Below the pieces are notes generated by a model. The model was not told where the DNA came from and ran no database searches. It saw only the letters and a program-made list of their open reading frames with translations. Below are positions 16,475 through 25,800 of a stretch of 50,797 nt of DNA, piece by piece; positions within the stretch are counted from its first letter, which is position 1; the number at the start of each line of letters is the position of its first letter. Source of the stretch: Holophagales bacterium UBA5704. Lineage in GTDB: Bacteria; Acidobacteriota; Thermoanaerobaculia; Multivoradales; UBA5704. The position numbers were made by a program, and so were the translations under genes. The stretch is from NCBI GenBank assembly GCA_002420005.1, contig DIHE01000154.1, forward strand, positions 1 through 50,797, read 5' to 3'.

Positions 16475-18694
16475 TCAGGCGATCAGCGACGCCGGATCGA
16501 GCCGCGGGCCGTCCTCGTCGAGCTGGAGGCCGAACCCGGAGTCGTAGATCTGGTGAAACGGTGAAGCCAGAGCCAGGACGCCTTCGGCGACTTCTTCGAG
16601 CGCGCCCGCCTTCCGTAGTTGAGACACGCTCGGTGCAAAAAGGTTGACCACGAACGGCTGCAAGGCCCGCAGACGGAAGCGGTCGGGGCCGAGACGGCGG
16701 AGGGCGGAAAGCCGCTCTTCCGCCTCACCCCAGGGCACGATGACCGGCGTGGCTGCGGAGTCGATGAGGCGAGCCTTCCGGGCCACGGTATCGAACGCCA
16801 GAGCCTCGCGTAGCGGCTGAAGGCCGTGCTGGTCGAGCGGGCTCGCAAAGTAGAGGCGTCGGAAGTATTCGGTGTACACCGCGGGATCGTCGAGATCGAT
16901 CGAACCGCCGGAGGCGCGCAGCATCTCCTCGACAATCTGCAAGCCTTTTCCCAAACCGGGAGGAGGCTCGGTTTCGGCCCGAAAGAAGACGGCGAGCCCC
17001 TCCACCAGGCGCCCTTCGCGGTTGCACCGGCCGGCCGCCTGCGCGAGACTGTCGAGCCCACCCAGGCAGCGGTAGACCACCGGGAAATCCACGTCGACGC
17101 CGGCTTCGACGACCTGGGTGGCCACCAGCCGGCAAGGCTCCCCCCTCCGTGCCTCATCCTTCAAAAGCGCCGTGACCTGGGCGAGCACGGCCGAGCGGTG
17201 GGCCGGGCACATCAGGGCCGAGAGATGGAAGCGGCCTTCCTTCGAAACCTGCTCGGCGAGCACTCGCGCATCGCGTCGCCGGTGGACCACCGCGAGCACC
17301 CGCGGGTGTGTGGTCAGCTCCCGAGCGAGGTCAGCATAGGGGACGGGCGGCGCCCCGAGATCGGGCCACGCCGGCCGAACCCGGGAGAGATCGCGTGCCA
17401 GCTTCGTCGGATCGGGAATGATCTCGTCAACGCCTTCCAGGCCTTGAGGGAGGCTGTCCCGCTGCGCCAGGGCCGGCTGGGTGGCGGTGGTCAGCACCAC
17501 CGTACAGCCATAGCTCCGGACCAGCTCGCGCAAGACGTCGAGAACCGGGAGAAGAAAGCCCGTCGGGAGCGTCTGCGCTTCGTCGAGCAGGAGAACGCTC
17601 CCTGCCAGGCTGTGCAGCTTGCGGCAGCGCGACGGCGCGGCGGCGAACAGAGACTCGAAGAGCTGGACATTGGTCGTCACCACCACCGGGGCATCCCAGT
17701 TCTCCGCGGCAAGCCGGCGGCGGATCTCGGCTTCCCGATCCGCCGCCTCGGCCGCCACCGGATCGAGTCCCGAATGATGCTCGAGGACATTGGCCTTCCC
17801 CAAGGCCTGCCGGTACACCGCGGCGTTCTGCTCGATGATGCTGGTGTACGGAATGGCGGCGACAACCCGGCGCAAGCCGTGGATTTCGGCGTGGAGCAGC
17901 GCGAAGGCCATCGCCGCCAGGGTCTTGCCGCCGCCGGTGGGAACCGTCAGGCTGAACACCCCGGGTGGCCGTTGCGCCTTGGCTCGGCAGGCCGCGAGCA
18001 CCTCGGCCCGGTGCCGGTTGACCCGGGAGAGACGCTTCTCTTCCGGCAGCTCCTCGACCAGCCGTGCCAGCTCCGCGTCGAGCCGTCGCCGCAAGGCCGG
18101 AATCTCCTCGCGACCCTCGGCCACGACGGCGCGCGCACCCGGTGCGTAGAAGTCCTCCGTCGCGAGCCGGTCGGCATCGATGAGGCAGGAGAAGAGGAAA
18201 CGGGTCCACAACTCCAGGTGGCGAACCTCCGCCGCCAAGGGCGGCAAGGGAGGAAGAGGCGGAGCGGTGAGCTCTGTGGGCAACGCCGCCCGCAAGCCGG
18301 CGAGAGTCCGGGCATTCTCGGCCAGTCGCTCACGCAGAGGCCGCCGGCCGCCCTCCTCCGCCGCAACGGTCAGGTCCGCAAGCCCGGTGTGGTGCCCTGC
18401 GATGACGAACGCGAGGGGCAGGCCTTCGTGCTTGTGTTTGGAGACGGCAAGGGCCGCCCCGAGGCCGGCGTGCTCCACGGCCTTGGCACTGCCCCGGAGA
18501 CGGTCTTGAAACTCCGGCCGGTACTTTCCGAGGTCATGCCAGAGCCCGGCGAGCCGCCCCCACTCGGCAGCACCGAAGCGCTCCGCAAACCCCGCCGTCA
18601 AACCGGCGACCTTCTCGAGATGAACCGCAAGGTCCTCCCACCCGGCCTCGGGAGGCCGGCCTTCGAGGGAATGGGCATAAAAGCGCTGCGGCAT
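16475..18694 (-). CDS. cas3: CRISPR-associated nuclease-helicase Cas3 (HD fused to SF2 helicase)
   Basis: A 739-aa Cas3, complete. The HD nuclease occupies roughly the first 220 residues, with His53-Asp54 in LWHDLGKYRPEF, VEHAGLG and IAGHHTGL. The helicase begins near 250 with Walker A VPTGGGKT, motif II LLDEAQTLP near 368, motif III LTTATQPA, and motif VI QAAGRCNREGR. Cas3 is recruited by target-bound Cascade, then nicks and degrades the DNA 3' to 5'. Start ATG lies 3 nt after the stop of the NYN gene, so the two are in one operon. All key residues appear intact, so interference should be active. Confidence 0.97.
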   Translation of the reverse strand: MPQRFYAHSLEGRPPEAGWEDLAVHLEKVAGLTAGFAERFGAAEWGRLAGLWHDLGKYRPEFQDRLRGSAKAVEHAGLGAALAVSKHKHEGLPLAFVIAGHHTGLADLTVAAEEGGRRPLRERLAENARTLAGLRAALPTELTAPPLPPLPPLAAEVRHLELWTRFLFSCLIDADRLATEDFYAPGARAVVAEGREEIPALRRRLDAELARLVEELPEEKRLSRVNRHRAEVLAACRAKAQRPPGVFSLTVPTGGGKTLAAMAFALLHAEIHGLRRVVAAIPYTSIIEQNAAVYRQALGKANVLEHHSGLDPVAAEAADREAEIRRRLAAENWDAPVVVTTNVQLFESLFAAAPSRCRKLHSLAGSVLLLDEAQTLPTGFLLPVLDVLRELVRSYGCTVVLTTATQPALAQRDSLPQGLEGVDEIIPDPTKLARDLSRVRPAWPDLGAPPVPYADLARELTTHPRVLAVVHRRRDARVLAEQVSKEGRFHLSALMCPAHRSAVLAQVTALLKDEARRGEPCRLVATQVVEAGVDVDFPVVYRCLGGLDSLAQAAGRCNREGRLVEGLAVFFRAETEPPPGLGKGLQIVEEMLRASGGSIDLDDPAVYTEYFRRLYFASPLDQHGLQPLREALAFDTVARKARLIDSAATPVIVPWGEAEERLSALRRLGPDRFRLRALQPFVVNLFAPSVSQLRKAGALEEVAEGVLALASPFHQIYDSGFGLQLDEDGPRLDPASLIA

Positions 18695-18697
18695 GCC

Positions 18698-19315
18698 TCA
18701 GCTCCATGCAGCAGGGCGCCTCAGAATCGTGCCATCGGGCTTTTCAATGGAGTCCGGAAGCTGGCTCGCGGCGAGCTTGGCGCGACCGATCGTGAGATAG
18801 GCACTGCAGAACTGCTTCAGGAACTTGGAGCGATCTCTTTCGGGTGGGAAGGCGACGACGACCCTCTTCTTCGCCCGGCCCACAACTGCGCGAACGGCCG
18901 AAGTCAGGTCGGCATCCCCGGAAACCAGGATCGCAGAGTCGAAGAGGTTCTCAAACGCATCCGCGGTGATTTGCGAGGCGATGTTCACGTCGGTCATCTT
19001 CTCTTTCGAGATCCGGGCCCTGAACCCACAGCGAGAACAAGGAGTCGTCGTCACCTCCTGGTAACGGCCGAGATGGATCGAGCAACGCCCCTGAGTCTCC
19101 AGAGCCTCCAGAAAGGCCGCCTGGTTTGACTGGTTCAGTCCAGCACCCGAGAGCCTGGCGGTGAAATAATTGACTCCGCAGAGGGTCTGGCCGGGCTTGA
19201 GGAGATTCTCAATCAGAAGAGGCACGTCGAGCCAGTGATATCTCTTCCACCCCGCCTTCTCAACACCGCGGAAGAGGTTGAAACCGTCGATGTAACCCAG
19301 GACTCGCTCGCGCAC
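18698..19315 (-). CDS. NYN-domain (PIN-like) nuclease, first gene of the cas operon
   Basis: A 205-aa NYN protein. The GTG at 19315 was chosen because GGAGG lies 7-8 nt upstream. GYIDGFNLF near the N-terminus supplies the first acidic residue (Asp10) and Asn; DVNIASQITADAF and ILVSGDADLTSAV supply further Asp residues of the metal site. A CSRC zinc-knuckle-like loop lies between. NYN proteins are metal-dependent RNases, as in bacterial tRNA or mRNA turnover. It is separated from cas3 by 3 nt, which ties it to the CRISPR system, possibly in crRNA or cas mRNA handling. NYN genes are seen near some I-C loci, but I know no proven role. Confidence 0.85.
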   Translation of the reverse strand: MRERVLGYIDGFNLFRGVEKAGWKRYHWLDVPLLIENLLKPGQTLCGVNYFTARLSGAGLNQSNQAAFLEALETQGRCSIHLGRYQEVTTTPCSRCGFRARISKEKMTDVNIASQITADAFENLFDSAILVSGDADLTSAVRAVVGRAKKRVVVAFPPERDRSKFLKQFCSAYLTIGRAKLAASQLPDSIEKPDGTILRRPAAWS

Positions 19316-19335
19316 ACACCGCCTCCTTTCGGGCC

Positions 19336-19364
19336 TTGACAAAAAGGTCCCGGCCATCTACCCT
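19336..19364 (+). promoter_or_regulatory. Promoter of a putative small RNA
   Basis: A perfect TTGACA (19336-19341), a 17-bp spacer and TACCCT (19359-19364) on the plus strand. The predicted start is near 19371, about 32 nt before an intrinsic terminator. Confidence 0.6.
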
Positions 19365-19370
19365 TGAGGC

Positions 19371-19433
19371 TGAACCACCCCGGTGGTAGCACCACCGGCC
19401 CGACAGCCCCTGGCAACAGGGGCTGTTTCTTTT
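19371..19433 (+). ncRNA. Putative ~63-nt small RNA antisense to the cas mRNA leader
   Basis: Between the promoter at 19336-19364 and the terminator at 19403-19433 lies a short transcript without a credible reading frame. It folds into a first hairpin (CCGGTGGT with ACCACCGG, about 19380-19398) and the terminator hairpin. The predicted cas operon transcript runs from about 19521 to the NYN start at 19315 on the other strand, so this RNA would be fully complementary to the middle of that leader. It could tune translation or stability of the cas mRNA. No family match is known to me. Confidence 0.5.
19403..19433 (+). terminator. Intrinsic terminator with GNRA loop
   Basis: Perfect 10-bp stem ACAGCCCCTG / CAGGGGCTGT (19403-19412, 19417-19426), loop GCAA, then TTCTTTT. 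The T-run lies on the plus strand only, so it ends plus-strand transcription. Confidence 0.8.
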
Positions 19434-19504
19434 GGGGTACCTGGTTCGCGCCCGACAGTCCGCCTGCCCGACGCCCCCTCGAGCTCGAAGGAGAGCCATC
19501 GGTT

Positions 19505-19519
19505 CGCTCATACACTGAA
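19505..19519 (-). promoter_or_regulatory. Predicted self-target of the crRNA-like guide, with TTC PAM
   Basis: On the minus strand TTC (19519-19517), the I-C PAM, is followed by AGTGTATGAGCG. The guide at 19621 reads AGTGTCTGAGCT: positions 1-5 and 7-11 match, 6 and 12 do not. Type I Cascades flip out every sixth guide base, so this is an effectively perfect 11-nt seed. Beyond position 12 there is no useful match. The site is 2-4 nt downstream of the predicted cas transcription start. Confidence 0.8.
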
Positions 19520-19527
19520 CACCAACC

Positions 19528-19556
19528 ATGCTAGGATGGTGACTGGGCGGTGTCAA
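19528..19556 (-). promoter_or_regulatory. Promoter of the NYN-cas operon
   Basis: On the minus strand TTGACA (19556-19551), 17 bp, TAGCAT (19533-19528): a perfect -35 and good -10. Transcription should begin near 19521, giving a leader of about 205 nt before the GTG at 19315. It is the best minus-strand promoter upstream of the cas genes. Confidence 0.75.
19532..19537 (+). promoter_or_regulatory. Candidate -10 box for the crRNA-like gene, overlapping the cas -10
   Basis: TAGGAT on the plus strand overlaps the cas -10 by two bases. A poor -35 (CATACA) stands 17 bp upstream, within the Cascade target. If used, transcription begins near 19544 and reads into the crRNA-like element. Confidence 0.35.
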
Positions 19557-19588
19557 CCCCCCTTCTCCTCTCCTCCTGCCTCCTCGCA

Positions 19589-19680
19589 GGATTGGCGGAC
19601 GGAGTGGAGTGGATTGAAACAGTGTCTGAGCTGTCTTCGTGTTGGGAGGAGGGGCGGCGCCAACCGCCCCTCCTGGAAGC
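19589..19680 (+). ncRNA. Solitary crRNA-like guide (CreR/CreA-type), predicted repressor of the cas operon
   Basis: The element has three parts. (1) 19589-19620 is a pseudo-repeat whose last 12 nt, GTGGATTGAAAC (19609-19620), equal the 3' end of the array repeat, including the full 8-nt crRNA tag. (2) From 19621 comes a pseudo-spacer of about 26 nt. (3) An 11-bp GC hairpin (19647-19657 with 19664-19674, loop CGCCAA) takes the place of the next repeat. The pseudo-spacer start pairs with the cas promoter region (19505-19519) next to a TTC PAM. Known CreR and CreA RNAs of other subtypes have this design and guide Cascade to repress cas or toxin genes without cleavage. The 5' and 3' ends are not known. 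Whether Cas5c cuts the degenerate first repeat is open. Confidence 0.8.
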
Positions 19681-19866
19681 CTCACGCAATCACCCTTTCT
19701 TGGCCAGGATGCCGGAGAAAGGCGGCGCTCCAGAGGGCGGCTGCCGGCCCCGGTGGCTCCGCGAAACGTTTCCGCCCTGCGGGTCACTCTTCATACAGGT
19801 CCTTGTCACTGGGCGAGCGCCGCCGCGAGGGCCGGATGGATCTTTTACAAAAGAGGAGACAGAGGG
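19681..19866. promoter_or_regulatory. Upstream region of the DUF11 operon
   Basis: No gene is seen. GAAAC (19763-19767), 15 bp and GTCA (19783-19786) loosely resemble an ECF-sigma promoter, about 75 nt before the ATG; this is weak evidence. A CTTTT/AAAAG palindrome (about 19842-19853) lies just before the ribosome-binding site. Confidence 0.3.
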
Positions 19867-22800
19867 ATGCCTATGTGGGTCTCGGTCGCACCCGGCAGGG
19901 GGAGACGCTCGTTGCTGCGCGTCCTCGCCCTCGCGCTGGTGGCCACGGTTCTTTGCGCCGCCCGATCCGGCGCGGTCAACGTCGGGTATTACGACATGCC
20001 CTTGGGTGCCGGCAATGCCAACCAGGTGCCCGCCATTTCGACTCTCGGTCACACGCCTGTGCAGCTTTTCGATCTCCAGAGCTCCGATCTTTCTGGGATC
20101 GACGTCCTCCTTGTCCAGAACCCCGCGAACGGCTCCTATGGAGCCGAATACCTGAGCCGCCTCGCGAGCATCGAGTCGGCGGTTTCGAACGGGTTGATCC
20201 TCGTCCTCCACGACAACTACGTCACCGGCGCCGCCACGGTCCTGCCGGGCGGCGCGGCGTTCACCGCGCAGCGCGACCTGGTGGCGCCGGGGGCGAACGA
20301 CGTCAACGTCCTCGACGCGACGAGCCCGGTGGTCAACGGGCCGGCCGGGGTTCTCTCCTCCACCTCGCTCGACGGAGGCGGATTCTCCAGCCATGGCTAC
20401 GTGCGCGCCGACACCCTTCCCGCGGGTGCAAAACAGATCCTCTGGCGCCCTGATCCGGGCGATGCGTCGAGCCGCATCCGGCTGGTCACCTTCGCCTATG
20501 CCCACGGCGACGGCGCCGTGCTCTACTCCACCCTCCCGCTGGCCGTGTTCCTCGCCGGCAGCGGCGCCAATCCGCCGCGCGACACGTTCACCGGGGTCTA
20601 TGCGCCGAATGTGGTGAGCTATGCGGCGCTCCTTTCCGGCGGCGCTCCGGATCTCTCGGTGACCCTCACCGACAACCGCAGCGAAGCGGTCCCCGGCACG
20701 GCCGTGACCTATACGCTGCGGGTGCTCAACTCGGGCATCGGCGCGGCAGTGGGGGCACGGGTGTTCGGCACCTTCTCTCCGGCCCTCGACGGCGTCGCCT
20801 GGACCTGTGCGCATTCCTCCGGCGCAACCTGCTCGGCGGGCGGATCCGGGGACATCAACGACCTGGTGGACCTGCCGGTCGGGGGTACGCTGACCTACAC
20901 CGTGAGCGGCACGATCGCCTCCGGTGCGGTCGGCACGCTCCAGAGCGTGGCCGAGGTGGAGGCCCCGGCCGGTCAGACCGATCCGGTGGCGGCGAACAAC
21001 ACCGCCTCCGACCTCGACACCCTCACGCCGCGGGCCGACCTGGTGCTCCAGAAGACCGGCCCGGCCTCGGCAGTCCCAGGGGCCAACCTGGTCTATACCC
21101 TGACCGTGCGCAACGACGGCCCGTCCGACGCGGCGTCCGTCTCGCTCTCCGATCCGACCCCCTCGGGGCTCGGCTTCGTCTCCGCCACCTCCCCCTGCTC
21201 CGGCGGGTTTCCCTGCAACCTGGGCACCCTTGCGGCCGGCGGGCAGGCGGTGGTGACCGTCACGTTCTCCGTGCCGTCGCCCTACTACGGCCCCGATCCG
21301 ATTCTCAACCTGGCGGCGGTGCGCTCCGCAACCCACGATCCGGTGGCGGCGAACAACAGCGCACGCAGCACGACGCCGGCCGGCGGCACCCCGCAAGCCG
21401 ATCTGCGCCTGTTCCTGAGCGGCCCCCCTTCGGCCGCGACGGGCTCGAGCGTCACGTTCGTCGCCCGGGTCGTCAATCAGGGGCCGCACGACGCGGCCGG
21501 CGTCACCCTCTCCTACACGCCGCCGGCCGGGCTGCTGCCGCCGGCGCCCTGCTGCACCCTCGGCCCCCTCGCGGCCGGTGCGGAGACGACGGTGCGGCTC
21601 ACCTTCGGCATCCCGGCCGGCTATGCCGGTGCGAACCCGATCGCCTTCTCGGCCACGGTCTCGGCGAGCACCGCCGATCCCTCGCCGGGCAACAACACCG
21701 GGGGCGTCTCCGTGCCGCTGGGGGCTGATACGGCGGACCTCGCGGTCACCCAGACCGGGCCGGCCCTCGCCGCTCCGGGGAGCGACGTGACCTGGACGCT
21801 CACCGTCACCAACCGCGGGCCGGCCGCGGCGGTGAGCACCCTGCTCAACGACGTCACCCCGGCCGGGCTCAGCTTCGTGGCCGCCGATGCCCCGTGTGCG
21901 ACGGGCTTCCCGTGCAGCCTGGGAACCCTCGCCGCCAACGCCACGGCGACCGTGCGGGTCACCTTCCGGGTGCCGGCGGGGTACAGCGGCGCCGATCCGA
22001 TCCAGAACACGGCGTCGGTCTCCTCTTCCACGGCGGAAGGGTTCCCGGCCGACAACTCCGCCACCGCGGCGGCCGGTACCGGCGCCGAAGCGGCGGACCT
22101 CTCGGTGCTGTTGAGCGGCCCGGCCACCGCACCGGCGGGGACCGAGGTGACCTGGACCGCGCTGGTGGTCAACCGCGGCCCGGGGACCGCGCACAGCACG
22201 TTCCTCCTCGAAACGGCGCCGGCGAACCTCACGTTCGTCCGCGCCACCGCCCCGTGCGCGGGCGGCCTTCCGTGCAACCTCGGCAACCTGCCGCCCGGCA
22301 CCTCGCTGGCGGTGGGCATCACCTGGCGCATCGCCTCCAACCACGTCGCGCCGAATCCGCTGCTGGAGACGGTCACGGTGGAAAGCGACAACACCGACCT
22401 CGATGCGGGCAACGACACCGCCGCGGTGTCCACCGCGGTGTCCTCGGTGGCCGACCTCGGCGTGACCAAGAGCGACGGGCGCACCCAGGTCTCCGCCGGC
22501 ATGGTGCTGACCTATACGATCGGCGTCACCAACACCGGGCCGAGCGACGTGGCCGGAGCCACGGTCTCCGACCTCTTCCCCGCCGGGCTCACCGGCGTCA
22601 CCTGGACCTGCGCCGCTTCGGCCGGCGCCTTCTGCACAGCCTCCGGCAGCGGCTCGATCAACGACACGGTCAACCTGGCGCGCGGCGGCTCTCTGACCTA
22701 CACCGCCCAGGCCACGGTCGGCGCCGGCGCCTCCGGCAGCCTCGCCAACACCGCGACGGTGGCGGTGCCGGGCGGCGTGAGCGATCCGGCCGCCGGCAAC

Positions 22801-25800
22801 AACAGCGCGACGGACACCGACGCCGTCCTCCTGCCGGCCGACCTGGTGATGGAAAACACCGCGCCGGCCACCGTGGTGGCGGGGACGAACCTGGTCTCCA
22901 CCTTGCGCGTCACCAACAACGGCACGGGCACCGCCACCTCGGTGGTGCTCGCCGATCCGACGCCGGCCGGGCTCTCCTTCGTCACCGCCGGGGCGCCCTG
23001 TGCGGCCGGGTTCCCCTGCAACCTCCCCGACCTCCCACCCGGCCAGTCGGTCCAGATCACCGCGACGTTCGCGGTGCCCGCCGGCTATGCGGGAGCGAAT
23101 CCGGTGAGCAACACGGCGACGGTCTCGACCGCGACACCGGAGCTGAATCCGGCGAATGACAGCGCCACCCGCAGCACACTGGTCACCTTCTCCACCGACC
23201 TTTCGATCACCAAGACCGACGGCCGTTCGACCCTGGTGCCCGGTGAAACGGTGACCTACACGATCGTCGCCACCAACGCAGGCCCCAGCGTCGCCGGCGG
23301 TGCCACGGTGGCCGATACGCCGCCCGCGGTGCTGCTCAACCCGACCTGGACCTGCACCGCGGCCGGCGGCGCCGCCTGCCCCGCCCCGGCGGGCTCCGGC
23401 GCCATCGGCCACACGGTGACGATGCCGGTCGGAAGCTCGCTCACCTATCTCCTCACCGCCACCCTCGATCCGGGTGCTTCGTCGGCGGTGGTCAACCAGG
23501 CCACGGTGAGCCCGGCGGCCGGCGCGAGCGATCCGGTGCCGGGCAACAACCTGGCCTCCGACACCGACGGTCTCGCACCGCAGGCGGACCTCTCGATCAC
23601 CAAGACGAACGGGCGCACCTCCTCCGTCCCCGGCGAGCCGGTGACCTGGACGATCGTCGCCGCCAATGCGGGACCGAGCCAGGCCGTGGGTGCCACGGTG
23701 GCCGACACACCGCCTGCCGCCCTCCTCGATCCTTCCTGGACCTGCACCGCCGGCGGCGGCGCCGCCTGCCCTGCGGCGGCGGGCTCCGGCAGCCTTTCCC
23801 AGACCGTCAACCTGCCGGCCGGCGGCACCCTCACCTGGCTCCTCACCGGCACCGTCAACCCGGCGGCGACCGGGACCCTCTCCAACACCGCCACCGTGAC
23901 GGCCCCTCCGGCGGTCACCGATCCGGCGGCCGGCAACAACAGCGCCACCGACGCCGAGCCGCTCACCCGGGTGGCCGACCTGCGGCTCACCCGCAGCGGT
24001 CCCGGCACCGTCAGCCGCGGCACGGAGCTGGTCTTCACCCTGACCGCCGCCAACGCCGGGCCGTCGCAGGCCCAGGTCACGCTGACCGCGCCGACCCCGG
24101 CCGGCCTCAGCTTCGTCTCCGCCACCGGCCCTTGTGCAGGTGGCTTCCCCTGCTCGCTGGGCGAGATCCCGGCGGGCGGATCGACCTCGATCACCGTCCG
24201 CTACCTGGTGCCCGCGGGTTATGCCGGGAGCGATCCGGTGATCCATCTCGCCGCGCTGCAAAGCGATGCCGCCGACGCCGTGCCGGATGACACCACCTCG
24301 CGCTCGGCGACCGCGGTCGACCGGGCCGGGCAGGCCGACCTCGCGATCACCAAGACCGCGCCGTCGGTGAGCGCCATCGGCTCGACCGTCACCTACCGCC
24401 TCACCGTCACCAACCAGGGGCCGGACGACGCCCTCGGCGTCTCGCTCGACGAGAGCCTGCCCGCAGGCCTCGCCTTCGTCTCCGCCACCGCGCCGTGCCA
24501 GAGCGGTTTCGCGTGCAACCTCGGGTACCTCCCGGTCGGGGCCTCGCGGAGCGTCGATGTGACCCTGTCGATCCCGGCCGGCTATGGCGGCCCGTCGCTG
24601 ATCACCAACACCGCCACGGCCGCCGCGGCGACCGCCGATCCCGCCTCCGCCAACAACAGTGCGAGCGCGGTCACCACCCTCATCGCGGCGCCGATCGACC
24701 TCGCGGTCACCAAGCGGGGACCGGCCTCGGTCAACGCGGGGCAGGACGTGGTCTATACCCTGACCGTGACCAACCGCGGCCCCGCCGTCTCCACCAACAC
24801 CCGGCTCGCCGATCCGGCCCCGGCCGGCCTCACCTTCGTCTCCGCCACCGCGCCCTGCGCCGGGGGCTTCCCCTGTTTCCTCGACACCTTGGCCGTGGGG
24901 CAGACGGTCACCATCCAGGCCACCTTCCGGGTGCCCGCCGGCTACGCCGGGCCCAATCCGGTGGTCAACACCGCCTCGGCGAGCGCCAATGAGCTGGACG
25001 GCGTGGCCGGCAACGACAGCGCCTCCGCGGTGACCGGCGTGGGCGCTCCGGCGGCCGACCTGGAGGTGACCCAGAGCGGTCCCGCCCAGACCTTCGCCGG
25101 GGGATCGGCCGGCTTCCACCTGCTGGTGCGCAACCTGGGACCGGGGACCGCCACGGCGGTGGTCCTCGCCGATCCGACGCCGGCCGGCACCACCTTCCTC
25201 GCCGCCACGGCGCCCTGTGCGGGCGGTTTCCCGTGCGCGCTGGGGGATCTGCCGCCCGGCTCGGCGGTGACCGTGCTCGCCACCTTCCGCCTCCAGAGCG
25301 GCCTCACCCAGGGGACCGTGGTGACCCACACCGCCTCGGTGAGCACGACCTCGATCGATCCGGCCGCCGGCAACAACACCGCGACCGCCACGACCACCGC
25401 GCAGACCCAGGCGGATCTCGCGATCGCCAAGACGGACGGCGTGACCCAGATCGCTCCCGGCCGGCCGCTCACCTACACGATCACCGTCTCCAACGCCGGC
25501 CCGAGCGACGCGCCGGGCACCCGGGTGATCGACAGCTTCCCGGCGGCCCTCACCGGGGTCTCGTGGATCTGCAACGCCTCGCCCGGATCGAGCTGTGCAC
25601 CGGGCGCCTCCGGCACGGGCAACATCGACCGCCTGGTCCACCTCGCGGCCGGCGGCTCGGTGACCTACACGGTCGATGCCATGGTGGCACCGTCCGCAAC
25701 CGGCACCCTCACCAACACCGCCACGGTCCAGGCGCCGGCCGGCGTCTCCGATCCCGTGGCCGGCAACAACACGGCGACCGACGCCGACACCTTGACACCC

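Noticed and set aside
19213..19515. A 100-codon open frame in the cas leader upstream of the NYN gene
   Set aside because: No ribosome-binding site at its GTG, no recognisable family, and it overlaps the NYN start out of frame.
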